Below, piece by piece: positions 57,609 through 64,000 of a stretch of DNA of 64,000 nt. Numbering within the stretch: position 1 is the stretch's first letter; every line of letters starts with the position of its first letter. Origin of the DNA: Curtobacterium sp. ISL-83 (lineage in GTDB: Bacteria; Actinomycetota; Actinomycetes; Actinomycetales; Microbacteriaceae); contig NZ_JAGGPH010000009.1 of assembly GCF_018613895.1 (NCBI RefSeq), positions 124,001 through 188,000 of the forward strand. Direction: 5' to 3'. The translations under genes were made by a program, and so were the position numbers. Below the pieces are notes generated by a model. That model searched no databases and had not been told where the DNA came from. It worked only from the letters and a program-made list of their open reading frames with translations.

Positions 57609-58661
57609 ATGACCCTGCTCGGCAACGTGCGGACGGAGACGGTCCTCTCCGGTCGGTACCGGCTCGTGAAGCTCATCGGCACGGGCGGCATGGGCACGGT
57701 GTACGAAGCGCGGGACGAACACACGTACCGTGCGGTCGCCGTCAAGCTGTTCGCGACGCCCGACGCGATGACCACCGCCGATCGTGTCCGCCAGGAACGC
57801 GAGATCCGACTGCTCAGCATGCTGTCCCACCCGGGGCTCGTGCCGCTCTACGACGCCGGCACCCACGAGTTCGACGACGGGCCGCACCGCTTCATCGTGA
57901 TGGAGCTCATCGCGGACACCACCCTGCTCCGGCGGCTGGCCGGCGGAGCGCTGCACGCCTACGAGGTGGCGGACCTCGGTGCGCAGCTCGCGGACGCGCT
58001 CGCCTACGTGCACTCGCGGGGCATCGTGCACCGTGACGTGAAGCCGGCGAACATCCTGATCAACGACGAGGGCGCCTCCGGGTTCGTCCGGACCGTCAAG
58101 CTCACCGACTTCGGCGTCGCCCACTTCGTCGACGGCTCCCGGTTGACGAACGACGGCACGATCATCGGCACGGCCGCGTACCTCAGCCCCGAGCAGGTCG
58201 CGGGTGAGCCGATCGGCTTCGCGACCGACGTGTACTCACTCGGACTCGTGCTGCTCGAAGCGCTGACCGGCAAGCAGGAGTACTCCGGCACCCTGATCGA
58301 GGCCGCGCTCGCCCGGCTGCGCCACGACCCCGAGATCCCGGCGGACATCGCTCCCGAGTGGCGGGACCTGCTCGGTCGGATGACACACCGGAACCCGGAC
58401 CGCCGTCCGACCGCCGTCGCCGTCGCCAGTGCGCTCCGCGGTGGTGCGACCCAGATCACCGGGCCGGTGCCGCTCGGCCCGGCACGCGCGGACCACAAGC
58501 GGGAGCACCGCCTGCACCGTGCCGCACACCGGCACGCGAAGCGCGGCACGTTCTCGCTCGCGACGCGCTGGCGTCGGCGGAACGTCCTGGTCGGGTCCTT
58601 CGCGACGTTCGGCGTGCTGGTGGCCTGCAGCGCCGCCTACGTGGCCGGCCTGCTCCACTGA
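57609..58661 (+). CDS. Serine/threonine protein kinase with minimal outer part
   Basis: A 350-aa Hanks-type kinase. Gly loop LIGTGGMGTVYEARD (22-36), ATP Lys46 (AVKLF), catalytic D143 in VHRDVKPANIL, DFG motif TDFGVAHF and the APE-like stretch GTAAYLSPEQVAGE. A basic juxtamembrane region (HKREHRLHRAAHRHAKRG) leads to one helix (LVGSFATFGVLVACSAAYVAGL), and the chain then ends. There are no PASTA or other sensor domains, so any signal must come from inside or from a partner. ATG 57609; stands alone. Confidence 0.95.
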   Translation: MTLLGNVRTETVLSGRYRLVKLIGTGGMGTVYEARDEHTYRAVAVKLFATPDAMTTADRVRQEREIRLLSMLSHPGLVPLYDAGTHEFDDGPHRFIVMELIADTTLLRRLAGGALHAYEVADLGAQLADALAYVHSRGIVHRDVKPANILINDEGASGFVRTVKLTDFGVAHFVDGSRLTNDGTIIGTAAYLSPEQVAGEPIGFATDVYSLGLVLLEALTGKQEYSGTLIEAALARLRHDPEIPADIAPEWRDLLGRMTHRNPDRRPTAVAVASALRGGATQITGPVPLGPARADHKREHRLHRAAHRHAKRGTFSLATRWRRRNVLVGSFATFGVLVACSAAYVAGLLH

Positions 58662-58708
58662 CACGAGGACGGACCCGAGCGTCACCGGTTTCGGGCAGGA
58701 TGGACCGC

Positions 58709-59332
58709 ATGACCGACCAGCGATGGATCAAGATCTGCGGGCTGTCGACGGCCGAGACCGTGGACGCCGCCATCGACGCGGGCGCTGACGCGGTCGGGTT
58801 CGTGTTCGCGGCCGGCAGCCCCCGGACGGTGACCGCCGACCTGGCGAAGGAGCTCGTCGAGCGCGTCCCGGACGGCATCGACGCGGTCGGTGTCTTCCGC
58901 GACCAGGAGATCGACGAGATCGTCGGCATCGCCTCCGCCGTCGGGCTCACCACCCTGCAGCTCCACGGCGGCGAGTCCGCGACGGACTTCGCCCGGGCGC
59001 GCGACGCCGGGTTCTTCACGATCCGTGCGGTCGCGGCCGAGACCTACCTGCGCGAGAGCGCCGAGGAGCGCGCCGCCTACGACCACGACCTGCTGCTGCT
59101 CGACGCCGAGGTCCCCGGGAGCGGCCGGCTCATCGACCCCGCGAAGGTCACCGGCACGATCGACGAAGCGTGGATCCTGGCGGGCGGGCTCACCCCCGCG
59201 AACGTCGTGGCCGCGGTCGAGGCCATGGACCCGGACGGCGTCGACGTCTCGAGCGGCGTCGAGTCGGAGCGTGGCGTCAAGGACGTCGCGAAGATCCGCG
59301 CCTTCGTCGAGGCCGTCCGCAGCATCTCCTGA
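58709..59332 (+). CDS. trpF: Phosphoribosylanthranilate isomerase
   Basis: Third step of tryptophan synthesis: N-(5-phosphoribosyl)anthranilate to CdRP. 207 aa, TIM barrel. Start WIKICGLSTAETVDAAIDAGADAVGFVFAAGSPR carries the catalytic Cys in KICG. QLHGGES holds a second diagnostic motif, and LAGGLTPANV plus GVDVSSGVESERGVKD the phosphate site. ATG 58709 follows CAGGA by 8 nt; ATG 58700 is an alternative. No other trp gene is in the window, so it is outside the trp operon. Confidence 0.95.
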   Translation: MTDQRWIKICGLSTAETVDAAIDAGADAVGFVFAAGSPRTVTADLAKELVERVPDGIDAVGVFRDQEIDEIVGIASAVGLTTLQLHGGESATDFARARDAGFFTIRAVAAETYLRESAEERAAYDHDLLLLDAEVPGSGRLIDPAKVTGTIDEAWILAGGLTPANVVAAVEAMDPDGVDVSSGVESERGVKDVAKIRAFVEAVRSIS

Positions 59333-59350
59333 CGCGTCCGTCCGTCTCCT

Positions 59351-59387
59351 GACGGGGCTGGTGCCAGGCCGCACCGCGCCTCCCGTC
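59351..59387. repeat. Degenerate GCCTCC palindrome after trpF
   Basis: GACGGG (59351-59356) with CCCGTC (59382-59387) and GGTGC (59360-59364) with GCACC (59371-59375). The right half GCACCGCGCCTCCCGTCCG equals the fruA copy, but the left half lost part of its GGAGGC. It lies 19 bp after trpF and 7 bp before the convergent HAD gene stop. Confidence 0.6.
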
Positions 59388-59394
59388 CGCCTGC

Positions 59395-60153
59395 TCAGCG
59401 GAGGGTCGGGATGAGCTCCGTCAGGAACACGTCGGTGTCCTCCCAGCCCGTCACCGCGTGGCAGGGGACGCCGAGGGCCTTCACCGGGTAGTCGTTGCCC
59501 TCCGGGTCGAGGCGGTCGCCGACGAAGAGCATGTCGTCCAGCGCGATGCCCGTGATCTCGGCGAGCCGCTGCATGCCGTACGCCTTGTCGATGCCCTTGC
59601 GCGTGATGTCGATGCTCGTCGAGCCGCCGGAACGGACCTCGAGGTCGGGCAGCTGGGCCTGCACGAGGCGACGGAGCTCGTCCTTCTTCGCACCCGTCGG
59701 GTCCCACTGCTTCTTCACGTCCACCGGCGCGGCCTGACCGAGTGCGGAGAACGTGATCTGGGACCCACGGTCCTCGAGGATGGCGCCCCACGTCCGGTCC
59801 TCCCAGTACCCGGCGGCCTTCGCCTCGCGCTCGACGACGGCGAGGGCGAGGGACTTCTGCTCGTCGGTCAGGTCCTCGGCGTACTGCAGGGCCCAGTCGT
59901 CGCCCGACCAGCGGTAGTAGCGGGTCCCGCAGGTGGGCAGCAGGTGCAGGTCGTCGAGCCGGAGCCCGTCGCGCTGCCGCAGCGGGGTCACGAGCTGCTG
60001 CTCGAACTGCTGGAAGTTGCCGCCGGAGATCACCGCGACCGGCACGACCTCGAGCAGGGACGCGAACGTCTCGAGCATCCGGGGGTCGAGCGGGGACTTC
60101 GAGGGGGCGAGCGTGTCGTCCAGGTCGAAGGCGACGAGTCGGGGCGTGGTCAT
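59395..60153 (-). CDS. HAD-IIB family phosphatase
   Basis: A 252-aa sugar-phosphatase-like protein of the HAD superfamily. Motif I is FDLDDTLAPSKSP (nucleophile Asp first), motif II VISGG, and motif IV GDRLDPEGNDYPV. The DDTLAPSKS version is close to phosphomannomutase-like/sucrose-phosphate-phosphatase HADs. ATG 60153 with AGGA upstream is preferred to the 13-residue extension. It is divergent from the wall-protein gene; substrate unknown. Confidence 0.92.
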   Translation of the reverse strand: MTTPRLVAFDLDDTLAPSKSPLDPRMLETFASLLEVVPVAVISGGNFQQFEQQLVTPLRQRDGLRLDDLHLLPTCGTRYYRWSGDDWALQYAEDLTDEQKSLALAVVEREAKAAGYWEDRTWGAILEDRGSQITFSALGQAAPVDVKKQWDPTGAKKDELRRLVQAQLPDLEVRSGGSTSIDITRKGIDKAYGMQRLAEITGIALDDMLFVGDRLDPEGNDYPVKALGVPCHAVTGWEDTDVFLTELIPTLR

Positions 60154-60219
60154 GTCCACGATCCTGCCAGACCTCGGCGATCCGGCCCGCACCGCGATGG
60201 CGCGGTCGGAACGTGGGAC

Positions 60220-60377
60220 ATGGTGAGATATAAATACAGAATGTGAATTCCTGGCGTGGAAGCGGTAATGCGATTTGCATTGTCCTGCCGCTTCGAATTG
60301 TCATATTCACAATCCAACGTATTCACGGGCACGTCCATCGCTCCCTGATCGTCGTGCCGATCGTCCTGGAGACCACC
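60220..60377 (+). promoter_or_regulatory. AT-rich leader with nested inverted repeats upstream of the wall protein
   Basis: GC drops sharply here. Three nested pairs: TGTGAAT/ATTCACA (60242-60248, 60305-60311), GAAGCGG/CCGCTTC (60259-60265, 60288-60294) and AATGC/GCATT (60267-60271, 60277-60281). In RNA this makes one 70-nt stem with interior loops. TATAAATA (60227 region) may be part of the promoter. The ribosome site CTGGAG is 6 nt before ATG 60378. Confidence 0.5.
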
Positions 60378-63300
60378 ATGCGCATCCGCCCCACGACACG
60401 CTCCAGCGTGTCGACACTCGCCGTGCTCGGTGTGGTCCTCGGCGTCGCGGGGCCTCCGGCCTCGGCGAACGCCCTGGTCGCCACGCCGGAGCACCGCCCC
60501 GCGTCGGGCCGTGTCGGGCTCGCGCTCGAAGTCGTCGAGGACGGCCGCGGACCCTTCACCCCGAACGACGAACCCGGTGGGGACGCCTCGGGGTCGAACG
60601 GCGTCGTCCGCACGCTCGACGCGATCACCTACCGGGTGACCATGAACTCCACCGACGGGGCGAGCTCCAACGAGCGGTTCACGCTGACCGCGCCGACGGG
60701 CACCCGATGGGCCGGGGTCCCCGCGACCTGCACGGGTCCGGGTTCGACGATCGACGACCGCGACCTCGTCTGCAACCTCGGGACCGTCGCCGAGGGCCAG
60801 GCCGTCGCGGTCCCAGCCGTGCTCACGGTCTCCGGCGACCTGCACCACGGCGATCGCATCACGGTCTCCGCGACGGGGACGGCGGATGATGCCGGGGGCG
60901 CCGACGTCACCGCGGTGTCGCCGCCGACGGTCGTCTCGGCAGCGGCGCGCTACAACCTCAGCAAGAACATCGTCGGGTCGCAGTTGCGGACGGACGTGAC
61001 CGGACCCGACGGGGCGACGAAGGGCGTGCAGCTCGTCTACCCGATCGCGGTCGACTGGGAACCCGTGGTCGCGGGTCAGGGACTCCTCGGGTTCGAGCGG
61101 AGTTCCGGTCGGATGACGTTCCGAGACGACGTCTCGGAGATCCTCGGCGCCCTGCCCGCCGACGCACGCCTGTGGAACGGGGGTGCTCCGGCCTGCGGGG
61201 TCAACGCGCTCACCGACTGGCGGTTCAGCCAGCTGCCGGGCGGCCGTGGGGGAACCGCGAACAGTGTCGTGGACTCCGGGACGATCGACTGCGCGCAGCC
61301 GGCTCCCGGTGCGCCGGTGGACGTGACGATCACGGGCGCGGTCACGGACCCGACGCACCTCCCGTCGGAGGGGATCGCCGGCGCGCTCGTCACGAACGAC
61401 CGCGCGTACGTCGTCTCGGGGTACCTGAGCCTGTGGATGCCGACGCCGCCGGACAACACGAGCGTCGAGTCGAAGAACGTGTACAGCGCACTGCAGACCA
61501 CGTCGACGGGTGGTGCGCAGAACTTCCCGGGCGGCACCGAGCCGTTGGGTGACAACACCGCCACCCGGAACCTCGTCGAGCTCCTCCCGGGGGGCGTGGG
61601 CAAGGTGATCGCCCGCCCGCTGGAAGGGGGCTCCGTCGGTGCAGGATCGGCGAAGGACGGCGATCCCTGGATCACCCCCGGTCAGCAGGTCCGGAGTCAT
61701 GTGACCGCGACCAACAACGGCCTCGGCGCTTGGTCGAACGCCGTCCTCTGCGACACGTTCGACCGGCACACACAGCGGCTGAGCACGATCAACGGTGTCG
61801 CCGCGTGGACGAGTCGGTTCCCGGGTGCGCGGGTCCAGTTCGCGGCGTACGACATGGCCGACCCGGCCGAGGGGCAGCAGCACGAATGCGGGGACGCCGA
61901 CGGCCCCTGGTTCGACACGCCAGAGGCGGTCCCCGGCGGGGCCGATGCCGTCGGCGCCGTCCGTGCCGTCGGTGACGTCCGTGGCGGCGCGGCCGTCAAC
62001 CTGTTCGCCGCGATGGAGATCAGGGACGCCCCGAACGGCACCAGAGCCCGCGACTTCGGACACGCGTCGCTCGGCGATCGCGACCCGCGGTGGATCCACG
62101 ACGACCACGATCCGTCACTCGGCGCTGGACGGCTCGCCGACAGCGTCCTCGTGACCGAGAACCTCGCCCGGGTCACGAAGAAGGTCATCGACCCGGGGCA
62201 CGACGCGTCGGACACCCCGGACGAGACGAGCGTCGCGGTGGCGGGCAGCACCGTCGACTACGCGCTCTACCCGTCGCTGACGAACGGCAACGCCGCGGGC
62301 AAGCCGACCGAGGTGACGGTCCGCGACGTCCTGCCGCTGCACAGCACCTTCGTCGCGGGCAGCGCTTCGACGACGCCGACCGCGGTGGACACCGTCGCCG
62401 ACGCGGACGGCCAGGAGCACCAGCGACTCGTCTGGCGGCTCACCGACGTCGCGCCGAACACGACCATCGCGCCCCTGACCTACACGGTGGCGGTGTCGGG
62501 GATCGCCCCCGCCGGCTCGTTGCGCAACCAGGTCACGATCGAATCGCCGACGGACAAGTCCGACCTCGCGTACCGCAACGCCGTGCGCGCGGTCCAGGTC
62601 GTCACCCCCGGCGGCATCGGTGTCGAGAAGACGGCGATCAACCCGGTCGTCGTCGACGGGGACCGGCTCGAGTGGTCGCTCGGGTACACCAACACGGACG
62701 GCGAGGCGGCGCACGACGTCGACCTGATCGACGTGCTCCCCCACCAGGGTGACGGGAACGGTTCCGCGTTCCACGGTTCCGTCGGGCTGGCCGAACCCGT
62801 CCGGATCGACGCCGGCGCGGACGAGCGCGTGGTGTACACGGCGGCGACGCCCTCGACCATCGCGTTCGACGGCGACGACCCCTCGAACCAGCCGGGTGGG
62901 TCGACGACGTGGTGCGCCGAAGCCGAGCTCGGCACGGCTGGCTGTCCCGCGACGCTCGCGGAGGTGACCGCCGTGCGCGTCCTGCGGGGGGCACCGGTCG
63001 CACCGGGTGCCGTCGTGATGCACCGGGTGTCGTTGGCCACGACGGGCGCATCCGACCAGGACACGTACACGAACCGCTTCGGGCTCCGCGCGTCCAACCT
63101 GGCGCTCCCGGTGCAGTCGAACCCGGCCACCATCCGGGTGGTGTCCGGCTCGATCGGTGACCGCGTGTGGGCGGACGACGATGCAGACGGGCTGCAGGAC
63201 GACGACGAACCCGGGGTCGGCGGGGTGCCCGTCCACCTCGGTGGGACGGACGACCGTGGAGCGGACGTCGTCCGTGACACCAGGACCGACGCCGACGGCC

Positions 63301-63806
63301 GCTACCGGTTCGACGGCCTGCGACCCGGGGCCTACGTCGTGACCTTCACCGCCCCGGACGGTCGGGGCTTCACTGCGGAGCACGCGGGGACCGACGGAGC
63401 GCTCGACTCCGACGCGGATCCCGCCGGCCGCACCGCGACGGTCGACCTGTCGACCGAGGTGTCCGAGGTCGGGGCGCTCGACGGTGTCCAGCGCCTCACG
63501 ACCATCGACGCCGGTGTGCTGCCGGGTGCGCCCGTGGATCCCGTCGGTCCCGGTGTCCCCGGGGACGACGGCGCGTCGGGCAGTGGGCACCCGTCGGGGA
63601 CGGGGGCTGCCGGCGACGCCGGCGCGCACCCGGCACCCGTCTCGGATGGGGACCGCGGTGCCGGTGCTCGTGGGGCGCTCGCGTTCACGGGCACCCAGGG
63701 CCTCGAGCTCCTGACGGCCGGGGCCGTGCTCCTGCTCCTGCTCGGGCTGCTGCTGGTCGGCGCGCGCCGACACACCCTGCGAGGGCACGCGCGTCGAGGC
63801 CGCTGA
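60378..63806 (+). CDS. Large wall-anchored protein with DUF11 and SdrD-B domains
   Basis: A 1142-aa surface protein. Signal peptide MRIRPTTRSSVSTLAVLGVVLGVAGPPASA. Several DUF11-like beta domains follow (e.g. TYRVTMNSTDGASSNERFTL; KPTEVTVRDVLPLHSTFVAGSASTTP; LEWSLGYTNTDGEAAHDVDLIDVLP). One SdrD-B/Cna-B domain lies near residues 925-1045: GSIGDRVWADDDADGLQDDDEPGVGGVPV...DADGRYRFDGLRPGAYVV. A Gly/Pro/Ser linker leads to LAFTG, a helix and a basic tail (GARRHTLRGHARRGR). LAFTG fits the LAxTG form used by class E sortases of high-GC actinobacteria. No sortase in the window. ATG 60378 is supported by CTGGAG and the signal peptide. Confidence 0.92.
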   Translation: MRIRPTTRSSVSTLAVLGVVLGVAGPPASANALVATPEHRPASGRVGLALEVVEDGRGPFTPNDEPGGDASGSNGVVRTLDAITYRVTMNSTDGASSNERFTLTAPTGTRWAGVPATCTGPGSTIDDRDLVCNLGTVAEGQAVAVPAVLTVSGDLHHGDRITVSATGTADDAGGADVTAVSPPTVVSAAARYNLSKNIVGSQLRTDVTGPDGATKGVQLVYPIAVDWEPVVAGQGLLGFERSSGRMTFRDDVSEILGALPADARLWNGGAPACGVNALTDWRFSQLPGGRGGTANSVVDSGTIDCAQPAPGAPVDVTITGAVTDPTHLPSEGIAGALVTNDRAYVVSGYLSLWMPTPPDNTSVESKNVYSALQTTSTGGAQNFPGGTEPLGDNTATRNLVELLPGGVGKVIARPLEGGSVGAGSAKDGDPWITPGQQVRSHVTATNNGLGAWSNAVLCDTFDRHTQRLSTINGVAAWTSRFPGARVQFAAYDMADPAEGQQHECGDADGPWFDTPEAVPGGADAVGAVRAVGDVRGGAAVNLFAAMEIRDAPNGTRARDFGHASLGDRDPRWIHDDHDPSLGAGRLADSVLVTENLARVTKKVIDPGHDASDTPDETSVAVAGSTVDYALYPSLTNGNAAGKPTEVTVRDVLPLHSTFVAGSASTTPTAVDTVADADGQEHQRLVWRLTDVAPNTTIAPLTYTVAVSGIAPAGSLRNQVTIESPTDKSDLAYRNAVRAVQVVTPGGIGVEKTAINPVVVDGDRLEWSLGYTNTDGEAAHDVDLIDVLPHQGDGNGSAFHGSVGLAEPVRIDAGADERVVYTAATPSTIAFDGDDPSNQPGGSTTWCAEAELGTAGCPATLAEVTAVRVLRGAPVAPGAVVMHRVSLATTGASDQDTYTNRFGLRASNLALPVQSNPATIRVVSGSIGDRVWADDDADGLQDDDEPGVGGVPVHLGGTDDRGADVVRDTRTDADGRYRFDGLRPGAYVVTFTAPDGRGFTAEHAGTDGALDSDADPAGRTATVDLSTEVSEVGALDGVQRLTTIDAGVLPGAPVDPVGPGVPGDDGASGSGHPSGTGAAGDAGAHPAPVSDGDRGAGARGALAFTGTQGLELLTAGAVLLLLLGLLLVGARRHTLRGHARRGR

Positions 63807-63821
63807 CCCTCCGGAACGACG

Positions 63822-63853
63822 GACGGCCGCGCTCTGCTCGGAGCGCGGCCGTC
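63822..63853. terminator. Terminator after the wall protein
   Basis: Perfect 13-bp arms GACGGCCGCGCTC (63822-63834) and GAGCGCGGCCGTC (63841-63853), 6-nt loop. It stands between convergent stops at 63806 and 63873. Confidence 0.8.
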
Positions 63854-63872
63854 GGTCGTGGGGGAGTCGGGG

Positions 63873-64000
63873 TCACTCCTTGACGAGCACGACCTCGTCG
63901 AGGGGCATGCGCGTGCGCGGCGCGACCTCGCGCTCGGCGATCTTCTCGTCGAGCTGCGACGGGTCCGCGACGGTCCCGATCGCGGTCACGGTGAACGGCA
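63873..64000 (-). CDS. C-terminal end of an unidentified gene (cut by window edge)
   Basis: Forty-one complete codons before the stop read PFTVTAIGTVADPSQLDEKIAEREV...MPLDEVVLVKE. The composition is that of a real actinobacterial protein and a terminator precedes it on the other strand. I do not recognise the family from this fragment. Confidence 0.7.
   Translation of the reverse strand, partial: PFTVTAIGTVADPSQLDEKIAEREVAPRTRMPLDEVVLVKE

Noticed and set aside
62115-63788. Long minus-strand frame over the wall protein gene
   Set aside because: Shadow of the LAFTG protein; no start signal.

Overview
The window is about 70% GC, densely packed, and reads as chromosome of a high-GC Gram-positive actinobacterium. 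The dnaK-grpE-dnaJ-hspR order with HspR-type operators, the actinobacterial TatA, the many secreted glycan-active enzymes and the sortase-type anchor all fit the Microbacteriaceae. A plant-associated genus such as Curtobacterium is my best guess, but this is inference and no 16S gene is present. I saw no tRNA, rRNA, CRISPR array, insertion sequence or phage gene.

Layout. 1-7.1 kb: a translationally coupled peptide/oligosaccharide ABC importer (solute-binding protein cut by the window edge, two permeases, one double ATPase), then an alpha/beta hydrolase and a GH1 beta-glucosidase whose only well-placed start codon is ATC. 7.2-8.6 kb: an ankyrin protein and a DUF3060 lipoprotein. 8.7-17.8 kb: a Wzx/Wzy-type exopolysaccharide locus made of two convergent operons: nucleotide-sugar dehydrogenase, glycosyltransferase, flippase and polymerase on +; two glycosyltransferases and a Wzc-like tyrosine kinase on -. 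A 610-bp gene-free stretch lies between them. A probable initiating sugar-phosphate transferase sits apart at 33.7 kb.

17.9-27.2 kb: the heat-shock operon dnaK-grpE-dnaJ-hspR lies between two secreted proteins that are clearly paralogous to each other. HspR operators (HAIR) can be read at dnaK and, 16 kb away, at clpB (37.3 kb), which encodes a form without the N-terminal domain. 27.3-40.1 kb: GntR regulator, rRNA-type methyltransferase, aldo/keto reductase, GH2 beta-mannosidase, sugar transferase, TatA, MFS exporter, ClpB and a DUF2231 membrane protein.

40.2-45.7 kb: a six-gene cassette of two-component system, small cysteine-rich lipoprotein, peptidoglycan-binding efflux adaptor and MacB-type ATPase and permease. 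45.9-53.3 kb: a sugar ABC importer followed by a fructose regulon (DeoR regulator, 1-phosphofructokinase, EIIABC). 53.5-57.4 kb: a GH20 hexosaminidase divergent from a ROK regulator, then DedA and a small Tudor-like protein. 57.6-64 kb: a Ser/Thr kinase with almost no extracellular part, an orphan trpF, a HAD phosphatase, a large SdrD-like wall protein ending in LAFTG, and the tail of one unidentified gene.

A recurring theme is a family of long GC-rich palindromes with GGAGGC...GCCTCC arms. They lie at gene ends at 39.5, 45.7, 53.3 and (degenerate) 59.4 kb, and one is translated in frame inside the ABC ATPase at 3.3 kb.
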